Assembly (NCBI GenBank): GCA_023424215.1
Contig: JAFAEC010000076.1
Coordinates: 1-26,910 of the forward strand
DNA: 26,910 nucleotides
Source: Pseudomonadota bacterium
GTDB taxonomy: Bacteria; Pseudomonadota; Alphaproteobacteria; Caulobacterales; Caulobacteraceae
Direction of reading: 5' to 3'
Both the position numbers and the translations under genes were made by a program. A model generated the notes under the pieces. It did no database searches and was not told the DNA's origin. It was given only the letters and a program-made list of their open reading frames with translations. Position 1 is the first letter of the stretch; each line of letters starts with the position of its first letter. This document shows, in pieces, positions 7,827 to 16,356 of this stretch.

Positions 7827-8924
7827 ATGAGCATGACGCTGTTCGATTCTCCGTCCTTTGCGAAGCATGAGGGCGTTCACGCGGTCTATGATGAAAAGAC
7901 CGGCCTTCGCGCCATCATCGCCGTCCACTCCACCGCCCGCGGCCCGGCCGTCGGCGGCACGCGCATGTGGAACTACGGCTCGGCCGCCGAGGCGCTGGAA
8001 GACGTGCTGCGCCTGTCGAAGGGCATGAGCTACAAGAACGCGGTCGCCGATCTGGAGATGGGCGGCGGCAAGTCGGTCATCATCGGCGACAGCCGCACCC
8101 AGAAGACGCCGGAGCTGTTCCACGCCTTCGGCCGCTACGTCGACCAGCTGGGCGGCGTCTACTACGCGGCTGAGGACGTCGGGGTGTCGGTGGCCGACAT
8201 CGCCGAAGCCCGCAAGGTCACCCCCTATGTGCTGGGCCTGTCGGATGGCCCCGAGGCCTCGGGCGATCCCAGCCCGGTCACCGCCGAGGGCGTGTTCCGC
8301 TCGACCCTCACCGTCGCCCGCCGCCTGTGGAAGCAGGACGACCTGACCGGCCTGACCATCGCGGTGCAGGGCATCGGCCACGTCGGCGGCTATCTGGCCG
8401 ACAAGCTGCACAAGGCCGGCGCCAAGCTGGTGATGACCGACGTCAACACCGCCCTGCTGTCCGAGGTCGCCGCCCGCACCAACGCCGAGATCGTCGCCCC
8501 CGACGCCATCTACGACGTCAAGGCCGACATCTACGCCCCGTGCGCCCTCGGCGCGACGCTCAACCCGCAGACCCTCGACCGGCTGACCGTCAAGGCCGTC
8601 GTCGGCGCCGCCAACAACCAGCTGGCGACGCCCGAGATCGGCCGGACCCTGTTCGAGCGCGGCGTGCTCTACGCCCCCGACTACGTCGTCAACGGCGGCG
8701 GCATCATCAACGTCGCCTCCGAGATGAGCGCCCGCGAGACCGGTGGCGCCTATGATCCCCAGTGGGTCGAGGGCAAGCTGTCGCGCCTGATGGAGACGCT
8801 TGAGGAGGTTCTCGACCGCTCCGAGTCCGAGAAGCGCCCGACCCACGAGATCGCCGACGCCATCGCTGAAGCCCGCATCGACGCGGCCGCCCAGCGCAAG
8901 GCCGAGCTTCTGAAGGCCGCCTGA
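7827..8924 (+). CDS. Glu/Leu/Phe/Val family amino-acid dehydrogenase (leucine dehydrogenase-like)
   Basis: A 365-residue enzyme that oxidatively deaminates branched-chain or aromatic amino acids to 2-oxo acids using NAD. The length is that of leucine/valine/phenylalanine dehydrogenases, shorter than glutamate dehydrogenases. Lys70 in GMSYKNAVADL and Lys82 in GGGKSVIIGD correspond to the paired active-site lysines of leucine dehydrogenase, followed by AAEDVGVS. The Rossmann nucleotide motif is VQGIGHVGGYLA, and NGGGIINVASE is the conserved C-terminal segment. GGGAGG (7812-7817) lies 9 bases before the ATG; a second ATG two codons later is possible. The 89 bases upstream hold only a short hairpin (ACCGC-N7-GCGGT, 7754-7770). 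It probably feeds branched-chain amino-acid catabolism. Confidence 0.92.
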   Translation: MSMTLFDSPSFAKHEGVHAVYDEKTGLRAIIAVHSTARGPAVGGTRMWNYGSAAEALEDVLRLSKGMSYKNAVADLEMGGGKSVIIGDSRTQKTPELFHAFGRYVDQLGGVYYAAEDVGVSVADIAEARKVTPYVLGLSDGPEASGDPSPVTAEGVFRSTLTVARRLWKQDDLTGLTIAVQGIGHVGGYLADKLHKAGAKLVMTDVNTALLSEVAARTNAEIVAPDAIYDVKADIYAPCALGATLNPQTLDRLTVKAVVGAANNQLATPEIGRTLFERGVLYAPDYVVNGGGIINVASEMSARETGGAYDPQWVEGKLSRLMETLEEVLDRSESEKRPTHEIADAIAEARIDAAAQRKAELLKAA

Positions 8925-9362
8925 TCAGTCCCGCTTTCGCGGGGGCGGAGTGAGAGGACTGCGGACAACTTCCGCAAGTTGGTCAAGCTTCGCCCCTACG
9001 TGGCCTTCCTGCCCAGCTTGGACCTGAGCGGCGGGCGAGAGCTCGCGTCCGTGGAACGGGTAATCGCTGGATCGCGGCGGCGGCGAAAACACTTCGTCGG
9101 GGACCCGCACGAAACGGAACAGGGCGAGGGTGGCGATTACGACGGATATCCCGCCGACGATTGTGTAGCCCGTGAGCCCGGCCAGTTCGAAATACGACGC
9201 GCGGAGGCCTCCGCGCCGTCGCGCAGTCATCCAGTCCGGCGCGATGTCTGCGATCTCACGATAAAGCCACATCCAGACGATCGAGAAGGCGATCAGGAGA
9301 ACCCCGACTCCTATGACTGCGAACGCAGCCCGGATCATCCAGGGTCGGCGGAGGCGCTTCAT
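8925..9362 (-). CDS. Hypothetical two-helix membrane protein
   Basis: A 145-residue protein I do not recognise. It has a basic start (MKRLRRPW), a hydrophobic helix around residues 12-34 (GVGVLLIAFSIVWMWLY), a short arginine-rich loop (ARRRGGLRA), a second helix around 60-82, and a soluble Pro-rich and charged tail of about 60 residues. The helix pattern and positively charged loop argue for a real gene. The ATG at 9362 has no clear ribosome binding site; its upstream bases are C-rich on the coding strand. The stop abuts the dehydrogenase stop, and the start faces cckA. The local sequence looks less GC-rich than its neighbours. A short hairpin near the 3' end (CCCGC-N4-GCGGG, 8930-8943) lies inside the frame. 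Confidence 0.55.
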   Translation of the reverse strand: MKRLRRPWMIRAAFAVIGVGVLLIAFSIVWMWLYREIADIAPDWMTARRRGGLRASYFELAGLTGYTIVGGISVVIATLALFRFVRVPDEVFSPPPRSSDYPFHGRELSPAAQVQAGQEGHVGAKLDQLAEVVRSPLTPPPRKRD

Positions 9363-9514
9363 GGGGGGGACGATAAGATGTGTTCGGGTATCCGGCCAGA
9401 TGCCGACAAGCCGCCGGCGACGGTCCAGGCAGCGCTTTACCGCCGGATTCGCCCCCTCGCGGCCGGCGGCGCATCATGCGCTTTCCTGCTCCGTCTGATT
9501 CGGGCCGAGGCGCC

Positions 9515-11566
9515 ATGACCGCACCCCCCCGCAAGGGCTTCGATCCGCTGCTCGTCGTCATGGCGATCGGCTTCGTGGTGGCCGTGGGGGCGCTGGCCTA
9601 TCCGGCCTTCCGCGCCGATCCGACCAGCGCGCCGGGGCTGATGCTGATCTTCACCGTCGGCGCGGTGGCCCTGATCGGGCTTTTCGCCTTCGCGCGCGGC
9701 GAGACCGGCAAGCCGTCGGGCGACGACGCCGTCGACCTGCTCGACGCCATGGCCGAGCCCGCCGCCCTCGTCTGGGCCACCGGCCAGATCCTCGCCTACA
9801 ACGCCGCCTGGGCGGACGCCGGGGGGGCGACCGTGGCCCTGCCGCCGACGCGCTCGGGGGGCAAGTCGGGGTCGGCCCTGTACATGGCTTTCGCCCAAGC
9901 CCGCGCCGGGGAGCAGGGGCGGGCCATCGTCGCCGTGGGCGACCGCGAGCTGGAGGTGCTGATCGGCCGTGCCGGCGAGGGCCGTTTCCTGCTCCGCGCC
10001 GCGCCCGAGACCGTGTTGCCGGTCGCCACGCCCACGGCCGACCGGCCGGCGCCCGCCTCCAACGCCGCCGAAAGCCGCGCCATGGCCGCGGGGGCCCCGT
10101 TCGGTTCGGCGGTGATCGAGGCGGAAGACCTGTTCGCCGGCCGCGTCGAGGAGCCGAACGCCGCGCTCGAGGTGCTGACCGGGCCCGCCGCGGCGCGCGA
10201 CGCCGCCTTCGGCCACCTGTTCGAACCGGGCTGCGTGGCCGAGGCGCGAGGGAAACTGGCGGCAGGCTCGTCCGGCCCCATCGAACTGGTCGCCCGCGCC
10301 CACCCCGACCGCATGCTGCACCTCTACGTGGCCCCGGAAGGCGACAAGCGCCGCGTCTGGCTGTTCGACGTCTCGGCCCAGAAGTCGATGGAGCTGCAGC
10401 TGTCGCAGGCCCAGAAGATGCAGGCGGTCGGCCAGCTGGCCGGCGGCGTGGCCCACGACTTCAACAACCTGCTGACCGCCATCCAGCTGCAGCTCTCGGG
10501 CCTGCTGGAGCGTCACCCGGTGGGCGATCCTTCCTACGAGGGGCTGAACGAGATCCGCCAGACCGCCATTCGCGCCGCCGACCTGGTGCGCAAGCTGCTG
10601 GCCTTCTCCCGCAAGTCGACGGTTCGTCGCGAACGACTGGACCTCGGCGAACTGGTCGGCGAGTTCGCCGTCCTGCTGCGCCGCCTGCTGCGCGAGGACG
10701 TGCGGCTGGAGACCGACTACGGCCGCGACCTGCCGGTGGTGCTGGCCGACAAGAGCCAGCTGGAGACGGCGGTCATGAACCTCGCCGTCAACGCCCGCGA
10801 CGCCATGCGGGGCGTGGTCGAGCCGGGCGACGCGGTGGTCACCATCCGCACCCGCCGGCTGTCCCGCGACGAGGCGCGGCGCATGGGCTGGACCCACGCC
10901 TCGACCGGGGCCGTCGCCCTGATCGAGGTGTCGGACACCGGGCCGGGCGTGCCGCCCGAACTGCTCGACAAGATCTTCGAGCCCTTCTTCACCACCAAGG
11001 CGGTGAACGAAGGCACCGGCATGGGCCTGGCCACCGTCTACGGCATCGTCGAGCAGGCCGGCGGCCACATCAATGTGGTCAATCTCGAAGGCGCCGGGGC
11101 CGCCTTCCGCATCTTCCTGCCCGAGGCGGCCGAGGCCGAGCTGGCCGAGGTCCCGCAGGTCGAGGTCAAGGCCAAGGCCCCGCGCGACCTGTCCGGGGCC
11201 GGCCGGATCCTGTTCGTCGAGGACGAGGCCGCGGTGCGCGGCATCGCCGCCCGCCTGCTGCGCCAGCGCGGCTACGAGGTGATCGAGGCGGCCGACGGCG
11301 AGGAGGCGCTGGAGCTGGCCGAACAGCACGCCGGCCAGATCGACATGATGATCTCCGACGTGATCATGCCCGGCCTGGACGGACCGTCCCTGCTGAAGAA
11401 GGCGCGGCCCTACCTCGGCGACGCGCCGGTCATGTTCATCTCCGGCTACGCCGAGAGCGACTTCTCCGACCTGCTGCAGGACGAGGCGGGGGTCTCCTTC
11501 CTGCCCAAGCCGCTCGACATCAAGACCCTCGCCGAGCGCGTGAAGCAGGAGCTCCACGCCTCCTGA
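9515..11566 (+). CDS. cckA: Hybrid sensor histidine kinase/phosphatase CckA
   Basis: A 683-residue cell-cycle kinase. In Caulobacter, CckA feeds phosphate through ChpT to CtrA and CpdR to control replication and division. Two membrane helices lie near residues 10-30 and 40-60, followed by a PAS-like sensory region. The DHp domain has phospho-acceptor His314 in GGVAHDFNNLL. The ATPase domain has NLAVNARDAM (N box), DTGPGVP, FEPFFTTK and GTGMGLATV. The C-terminal receiver has FVEDEAAVR, phospho-acceptor Asp615 (ISDVIMPG) and LPKPLD. His314 and Asp615 sit 8 residues before the C. crescentus positions I recall (His322, Asp623). The start at 9515 has GAGG 4 bases upstream; an in-frame ATG at 9476 is less supported. 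The 152 bases upstream separate it from a divergent gene. Confidence 0.95.
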   Translation: MTAPPRKGFDPLLVVMAIGFVVAVGALAYPAFRADPTSAPGLMLIFTVGAVALIGLFAFARGETGKPSGDDAVDLLDAMAEPAALVWATGQILAYNAAWADAGGATVALPPTRSGGKSGSALYMAFAQARAGEQGRAIVAVGDRELEVLIGRAGEGRFLLRAAPETVLPVATPTADRPAPASNAAESRAMAAGAPFGSAVIEAEDLFAGRVEEPNAALEVLTGPAAARDAAFGHLFEPGCVAEARGKLAAGSSGPIELVARAHPDRMLHLYVAPEGDKRRVWLFDVSAQKSMELQLSQAQKMQAVGQLAGGVAHDFNNLLTAIQLQLSGLLERHPVGDPSYEGLNEIRQTAIRAADLVRKLLAFSRKSTVRRERLDLGELVGEFAVLLRRLLREDVRLETDYGRDLPVVLADKSQLETAVMNLAVNARDAMRGVVEPGDAVVTIRTRRLSRDEARRMGWTHASTGAVALIEVSDTGPGVPPELLDKIFEPFFTTKAVNEGTGMGLATVYGIVEQAGGHINVVNLEGAGAAFRIFLPEAAEAELAEVPQVEVKAKAPRDLSGAGRILFVEDEAAVRGIAARLLRQRGYEVIEAADGEEALELAEQHAGQIDMMISDVIMPGLDGPSLLKKARPYLGDAPVMFISGYAESDFSDLLQDEAGVSFLPKPLDIKTLAERVKQELHAS

Positions 11567-11577
11567 CCCATCGGTAA

Positions 11578-11630
11578 CTTGCCAGCGGCGCCGTGACGGG
11601 CTCCTCTGGCCGCCTTCGCTGTCCCGGGAG
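11578..11630 (+). promoter_or_regulatory. Leader of the first DUF885 gene, duplicated before the second
   Basis: The 32 bases at 11578-11609 match 13487-13518 at 23 positions without gaps, including CTTGCCAG at the left and GGGCTCC about 20 bases on. The distance to the start codon is nearly the same (59 and 60 bases). A GGGAG ribosome binding site (11626-11630) lies 6 bases before the ATG. The conserved blocks may be a retained promoter; that is inference. Confidence 0.4.
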
Positions 11631-11636
11631 ACCGTC

Positions 11637-13481
11637 ATGCTTGATCGCCGCCGCTTCCTTCTGTCGTCCGCCGCCGCCGCTGCCGCCGCCGTCGCGACCC
11701 CGGCGCTTGCGGGCGCGGTCCAGACGGCGGCGTCGCCCGAGGGGCAGAAGGTCACCGCCCTGCTCGAACGCATGATGCAGGAGTTCCTGGCGGAATCGCC
11801 GGAGTTCATGACCGCGCTCGGCCTTGACACCGGGCCCAACGCCGCTGCCCGCGGCCGCCTCGACGATCGCTCGCTGGCCTTCGTGGACCGGTCCTTCGCC
11901 GCCTTCCGGGACTACGGCGCCGAGCTGGAGACGATCGACCGGTCCGCGCTCTCGGGCATGGACGCGGTCAACTACGACACCACCCGCTTCATCATCGACG
12001 GCGCCGCCCGCGGGGACCGCTTCGACTACGGCATCCAGGCGCCCGTCGGCGGGGCGAACCCCTACGTCATCAGCCAGCTGACCGGCAGCTACAGCAGCAT
12101 TCCCCAGTTCCTCGACACCCAGCACCCGGTGCAGACCGTCGAGGACGCCGAGGCCTACCTCGACCGGTTGTCGGCCTTCGCCGGCGTGCTGGACGTCGAG
12201 ACGGATCGTGTGCGTCGGGATTTCGCCGCCGGGGCGACGCCGCCCGACTTCGTGCTGCGGCGGACGGGCGAGCAGTTCGCCGCCACCCTCGGCGTCGATC
12301 CGGCGGAGTCGGGCATGACCCGGTCGCTCGCCCGCCGGGCGGCCGAGGCCAATCTGCCCGGGGACTGGGCGGCGCGGGCCGAACAGATCGTGCGCGATGC
12401 CGTCTATCCCGCCATGCGGCGTCAGGCCGACGTCGTCGCCGGGGCCCTGCCGGGGGCCCCGACCGAGGCCGGCTGCTGGCGCCTGCCGGACGGCGAGGCC
12501 TACTACCGCTACGGCGTGCTCAGCTACACCACGACCGACATGGGCGGCGACGAGATCCACGAGATCGGGCTCGCCCAGGTCGCCGAGCTCAGCGCCCGCG
12601 CCGACGAGATCCTCCGGGCCGAGGGCCTGACCCAGGGCTCGGTCGGCGAGCGCATCGCCGCCGTCGCCCGCCGCCCGGACCAGCTGTACCCGAACACCGA
12701 CGAGGGCAAGGCCCAGCTGATCGCCGACCTGAACGCCCAGATGGCCGCGATGCAGGGGCGTCTGCCGGAGGTGTTCGGCCGACTGCCGCGCGCCGGCGTC
12801 GAGATCCGCCGCGTGCCGGTCGAGATCGAGGCGGGCGCGCCGGGCGGCAGCTACCAGATGCCGTCGCTCGACGGGTCGCGGCCGGGCGCCTACTACATCA
12901 ACCTGCGCAATACGGCGGAGACGCCGCGCTTCACCCTGCCCACCCTGACCTATCACGAGGCGACGCCGGGCCATCACTTCCAGATCGCCGTGGCGCTGGA
13001 GGCCGAGGGCATCCCCACGCTGCGCAAGATGCCGCTGTTCTCGGGCTACACCGAGGGCTGGGCGCTGTACGCCGAGCAGCTCGCGGACGAGATGGGGGTC
13101 TACGAGAACGATCCGCTGGGCCGGCTCGGCTACCTGCAGTCCTTCATGTTCCGCGCCGCCCGACTGGTGGCGGACTCGGGCCTGCACCACAAACGATGGA
13201 CCCGCGAACAGGCCGTTCGCTACATGGTCGACACGCTCGGCGACGCCGAGTCGACCATGACCACCGAGATCGAGCGCTACTGCGTATGGCCGGGCCAGGC
13301 CTGCAGCTACAAGCTCGGCCACACGGTCTGGGACCGCACCCGCACCGCCGCCCGCACGGCCATGGGCGACCGCTTCGACATCCGCGGCTTCCACGACGTC
13401 TCGCTGGCCGCCGGCGCCATCCCGCTGGAGGTGCTGGAGCGGCTGGTCGCCGACTGGGCGGCGGGCGCGACGCGGGCCTGA
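11637..13481 (+). CDS. DUF885 family putative metallopeptidase, Tat-exported (copy 1)
   Basis: A 614-residue protein with a twin-arginine signal (MLDRRRFLLSSAAAAAAAVA, then ATPALAG), so it is probably folded in the cytoplasm and exported to the periplasm by Tat. The DUF885 core contains YHEATPGHHF (His440, Glu441, His446, His447) and, about 30 residues later, YTEGWALYAE (Glu473). This HExxxGHH plus downstream Glu looks like a zinc site related to HExxH peptidases; catalysis is an inference. Other shared blocks are DTQHPV, EGEAYYRYG-like (DGEAYYRYG), GRLPRAGVEIRR, SRPGAYYINLRN and PGQACSYKLGH. A paralogue follows directly. The GGGAG ribosome binding site has 6-base spacing. Distribution of charged residues fits a soluble enzyme. 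Confidence 0.9.
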   Translation: MLDRRRFLLSSAAAAAAAVATPALAGAVQTAASPEGQKVTALLERMMQEFLAESPEFMTALGLDTGPNAAARGRLDDRSLAFVDRSFAAFRDYGAELETIDRSALSGMDAVNYDTTRFIIDGAARGDRFDYGIQAPVGGANPYVISQLTGSYSSIPQFLDTQHPVQTVEDAEAYLDRLSAFAGVLDVETDRVRRDFAAGATPPDFVLRRTGEQFAATLGVDPAESGMTRSLARRAAEANLPGDWAARAEQIVRDAVYPAMRRQADVVAGALPGAPTEAGCWRLPDGEAYYRYGVLSYTTTDMGGDEIHEIGLAQVAELSARADEILRAEGLTQGSVGERIAAVARRPDQLYPNTDEGKAQLIADLNAQMAAMQGRLPEVFGRLPRAGVEIRRVPVEIEAGAPGGSYQMPSLDGSRPGAYYINLRNTAETPRFTLPTLTYHEATPGHHFQIAVALEAEGIPTLRKMPLFSGYTEGWALYAEQLADEMGVYENDPLGRLGYLQSFMFRAARLVADSGLHHKRWTREQAVRYMVDTLGDAESTMTTEIERYCVWPGQACSYKLGHTVWDRTRTAARTAMGDRFDIRGFHDVSLAAGAIPLEVLERLVADWAAGATRA

Positions 13482-13486
13482 ACCCG

Positions 13487-13540
13487 CTTGCCAGTCGGGC
13501 CTGCGCGGGCTCCACTGCGCGGGTCCACCGCCGTGAGGAG
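13487..13540 (+). promoter_or_regulatory. Leader of the second DUF885 gene
   Basis: This 65-base gap repeats the leader of copy 1: CTTGCCAG at 13487-13494 and GGGCTCC ending at 13513, with 60 bases from block start to ATG. GAGGAG (13535-13540) lies 6 bases before the start codon. The retained blocks suggest the duplication included the upstream region and that each copy may have its own transcription signal. Confidence 0.4.
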
Positions 13541-13546
13541 CCGCCC

Positions 13547-15346
13547 ATGATTGACCGCCGTCGCCTGCTCATCTCCGCCGCCGCCGGGGCCGCCGCGGTC
13601 GCCGCCGGCCCCGTGATCGCCTTCGCTCGCGATGCGGACGCAGAACTCGACGCCCTGCTGACCCGCTGGTTCGACGAGGACATCGAGGACTCTCCCGAAA
13701 GCGCCACCAACCTCGGCCTCGACCGGGGCGAGCGGGCCCATCTGTCGTCGAAACTGAGCGACCGCAGCGCGACGGCCTGGCAGGACGACCGCATCCGGAC
13801 GCTGAACCGCTGGCGGACGCTGCAGGCGTTCGACCAGAGCTCGCTCAGCGAGGCCGGACGGATCAACTACGCCGTCGCCGCCTTCCGGGCCGGGACGGCC
13901 GCGACCGGGGCCGGCTTCGACTACGGCTCGGCCATGGGCGGCGGGCGGATGGGCCCCTACCTCGTCAACCAGCTGACCGGGGCCTATTTCACCGTCCCCG
14001 ACTTCCTCGATACCCAGCACCGGGTCGAGGACCGCGACGGGGCCGACACCTTCCTCGCCCGGCTGGCGGCGTTCGCTCCGGCCATAGACGCCGAGACCGA
14101 ACGGGTGCGCGCCGACGCCGGAAAGGGCGTGGTGCCGCCCGACTTCATCCTCGACCTCACCACCGGCCAGCTGAACGCCCTCGCCGCCCAACCGGCGGGC
14201 GACATGGCGATGATCCGCACCCTCGAGCGCAAGGCCTCGGCGCTCGGCCTGACGGGCTACGGTGACCGCGCCGTCGCGCTCGTGGAGGCCGAGGTGAAGC
14301 CGGCCCTGGCGCGGCAGATCGCCGCCTTCGAGGCGCTGCGCCCTGGCGCCGTCCACGACGCGTCGGTGCGCCGCCTGCCCGAAGGCGAGGCCTACTACGC
14401 CCACGCCCTCAAGCACTGGACCACCACGACCCTGACGGCCGACGAGATCCACCGCATCGGCCTGGAGCAGGTGGCCGGGATCAGCGCCTCCATCGATACG
14501 ATCCTGCAGGCGCAGGGGATGAGCCAGGGCACGGTCGGGGAGCGCATCGACGCCCTGAACCGCGATCCGGCCCAGCTCTGGCCCGACACCGACGCCGGCA
14601 AGGTCGCCCTGATCGAGTCGCTGAACCGGCAGGTGCAGGCGCTGAAGCCGCGGCTGCCCGAGGTCTTTGGCCGCCTGCCGCGCGCCGACGTGGAGGTGCG
14701 CCGCGTGCCGCCGGCGATCGAGGCCGGCGCCCCCGGCGGCTACTACCAGGGCCCGCCGCTCGACGGCTCCCGGCCGGGCGCCTACTACATCAACCTGCGC
14801 TCGACCACGAACTGGCCGAAATTCGCCCTGCCGACCCTGACCTACCACGAGGCCTCGCCGGGCCATCACCTGCAGGTGGCGCTGCAGCGTGAGACCGACA
14901 CCCTGCCGCCGTACCGCCGCGCCAACGGCTTCTCGGCCTACAACGAGGGCTGGGCGCTCTACGCCGAGGCGGTCGCCGCCGACGACCTCGACGTCTACGC
15001 CGACGATCCGCTGGGCCGCGTGGGCTTCCTGATGTCCTACCTGTTCCGCGCCGTGCGGCTGGTCGTCGACACCGGCATGCACCACCACGGCTGGAGCCGC
15101 GAGCGGGCGGTCGAGTACATGGCCGCGTCCGGGGCCAAGCCGCTCAACGCCGCCAACAGCGAGATCAACCGCTACGTCTCGATGCCGGGCCAGGCCTGCG
15201 CCTACAAGATCGGCCACACCGTCATCGCCCGCCTGCGGGCCGAGGCGGCGGCGCGGCCCGGCTTCGACCTGCGCGCCTTCCACGACCGCGTGCTGGTCAA
15301 CGGCTCCGTGCCGCTGGCGGTGCTGGAGGAACTGATGCGGGCCTAG
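13547..15346 (+). CDS. DUF885 family putative metallopeptidase, Tat-exported (copy 2)
   Basis: A 599-residue paralogue of the preceding protein. It starts with the twin-arginine signal MIDRRRLLISAAAGAAAVAA; a much longer open frame upstream was rejected because this signal and the GAGGAG ribosome binding site fix the start at 13547. The putative metal site is YHEASPGHHL (His434, Glu435, His440, His441) followed by YNEGWALYAE. Blocks shared with copy 1 include DTQHRVED, EGEAYYAHA, GRLPRADVEVRR, DGSRPGAYYINLR, DDPLGRVGFL and PGQACAYKIGHT. The copies differ widely between these blocks, so the duplication is old. The stop overlaps the LysR gene stop by four bases in convergent orientation. Confidence 0.9.
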   Translation: MIDRRRLLISAAAGAAAVAAGPVIAFARDADAELDALLTRWFDEDIEDSPESATNLGLDRGERAHLSSKLSDRSATAWQDDRIRTLNRWRTLQAFDQSSLSEAGRINYAVAAFRAGTAATGAGFDYGSAMGGGRMGPYLVNQLTGAYFTVPDFLDTQHRVEDRDGADTFLARLAAFAPAIDAETERVRADAGKGVVPPDFILDLTTGQLNALAAQPAGDMAMIRTLERKASALGLTGYGDRAVALVEAEVKPALARQIAAFEALRPGAVHDASVRRLPEGEAYYAHALKHWTTTTLTADEIHRIGLEQVAGISASIDTILQAQGMSQGTVGERIDALNRDPAQLWPDTDAGKVALIESLNRQVQALKPRLPEVFGRLPRADVEVRRVPPAIEAGAPGGYYQGPPLDGSRPGAYYINLRSTTNWPKFALPTLTYHEASPGHHLQVALQRETDTLPPYRRANGFSAYNEGWALYAEAVAADDLDVYADDPLGRVGFLMSYLFRAVRLVVDTGMHHHGWSRERAVEYMAASGAKPLNAANSEINRYVSMPGQACAYKIGHTVIARLRAEAAARPGFDLRAFHDRVLVNGSVPLAVLEELMRA

Positions 15347-16257
15347 ACCCCCGCGCGCGCCTCGACGATGGCCGGATCGGCGTCGGCCTGGGCCAGCAGC
15401 CAGTCCCGGAAGCGGCGAATCTTCGGCGAGCGCCGGCGGCCCTCCGGCCAGACCAGGTAGTAGCCGGTGTGGAACAACACGGTCTGGCGGAACGGGCGAA
15501 CCAGCAGGCCCGCCTTGATCTCGCGCGCGAACAGGATGGGGGAGGCGAGGGCGACGCCCTGGTCGCCCAGCGCCGCGGCCACCTCCAGCACCTGGTAATC
15601 GGCGGTCAGCCGGGTCGCCGGACGCGCCCCGTCGGTGAGCCCCGCGGCGGCGAACCACGCCGCCCACTCCTTCTCCATGCCGATCCGCGGCGCATCCAGC
15701 AGGTCGCAGGGATCCGTCAGCTTCAGCCGCTCGGCCATGGCCGGGCTGCACACGGGGGTGAACACGCTGGGCATCAGAAGCTGGCTTTCCAGCCCGGCCC
15801 ACTCGCCCGAACCGGACCGGATGCCGACGTCGAACGCCTCGCGCGACAGATCCAGCACCGCCGGGCTGGTGTCGAGCCGCACCGCCAGTCCCGGGTTCAG
15901 CAGCTGGAAGGCTCCGAGGCGCGGCGCCAGCCACTGCGTCGCCAGCGTCGCCAGGGTGGTGATCGACAGGATGTGCTCGTCCGCCTCGGTCAGGTCGTCG
16001 ATGGCCCGGCGCAGCAGGGTGATGGCCTCGGTCGCCGCCCGCGACAGGCGCTCGCCGGCCTCGGTCGGCTGCACCTCCCGCGGCAGGCGACGGAACAGGC
16101 TCTGCCCGAGCCGGCCCTCCAGCGCCTTGATCTGCCAGCTGACCGCCGCCTGGGTCATGCCCAGCTCCTCGGCCGCCCGGGTGAAGCTCTTCAGCCGCGC
16201 CGCCGCCTCGAACACCCGGATCGACGCGAGAGGAATTCCAGAGAGCGGATCAGCCAT
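15343..16257 (-). CDS. LysR family transcriptional regulator (GcvA-like)
   Basis: A 304-residue LysR-type regulator. The N-terminal winged helix-turn-helix reads LASIRVFEAAARLKSFTRAA, then EELGMTQAAVSWQIKALEGR. Next come the linker helix and the two-lobed effector domain starting near residue 95 (HILSITTLATLATQWLAPRL). The start of the effector domain and the phrase FDVGIRSGSGEW resemble the GcvA/AmpR branch. The target is likely either the divergent mini-protein gene at 16357 or the gene itself, through the 99-base shared upstream region. No confident T-N11-A operator was picked out there. The gene's stop overlaps that of the second DUF885 gene, so a regulatory link to the peptidases is not implied by orientation. 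Confidence 0.92.
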   Translation of the reverse strand: MADPLSGIPLASIRVFEAAARLKSFTRAAEELGMTQAAVSWQIKALEGRLGQSLFRRLPREVQPTEAGERLSRAATEAITLLRRAIDDLTEADEHILSITTLATLATQWLAPRLGAFQLLNPGLAVRLDTSPAVLDLSREAFDVGIRSGSGEWAGLESQLLMPSVFTPVCSPAMAERLKLTDPCDLLDAPRIGMEKEWAAWFAAAGLTDGARPATRLTADYQVLEVAAALGDQGVALASPILFAREIKAGLLVRPFRQTVLFHTGYYLVWPEGRRRSPKIRRFRDWLLAQADADPAIVEARAGV

Positions 16258-16344
16258 AAGTCAGCCTTGTTGCGCTGGCGGACATTCTGGTTTGCCGGCT
16301 CCGTCTGTCAAGCCGATATTCATCAGCATCAGAAGCGCCCCTTA

Positions 16345-16352
16345 GAGGAGGT
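16345..16352 (+). promoter_or_regulatory. Near-perfect Shine-Dalgarno for the 43-residue mini-protein
   Basis: GAGGAGGT, containing the full AGGAGGT complement of the 16S 3' end, ends 4 bases before the ATG at 16357. It is the strongest ribosome binding site I saw in the window and is the main argument that the short frame behind it is translated. Confidence 0.75.
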
Positions 16353-16356
16353 TGTC

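Noticed and set aside
6306..8846. An 846-codon minus-strand open frame opposite the glycosylase, hydrolase and dehydrogenase genes
   Set aside because: It spans three unrelated, well-supported plus-strand genes and their gaps, and its translation has no recognisable domain.
8930..8943. Hairpin CCCGC-TTTC-GCGGG as terminator of the dehydrogenase gene
   Set aside because: The stem is short, there is no T run, and it lies inside the convergent gene's coding end.
9437..11839. An 800-codon minus-strand frame opposite cckA
   Set aside because: Antisense shadow of the kinase gene; the His, Asp and ATPase motifs on the plus strand are unmistakable.
13307..15934. An 875-codon minus-strand frame opposite the second DUF885 gene and part of the LysR gene
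   Set aside because: It runs across two real genes in other frames; composition is typical of antisense GC-rich sequence.
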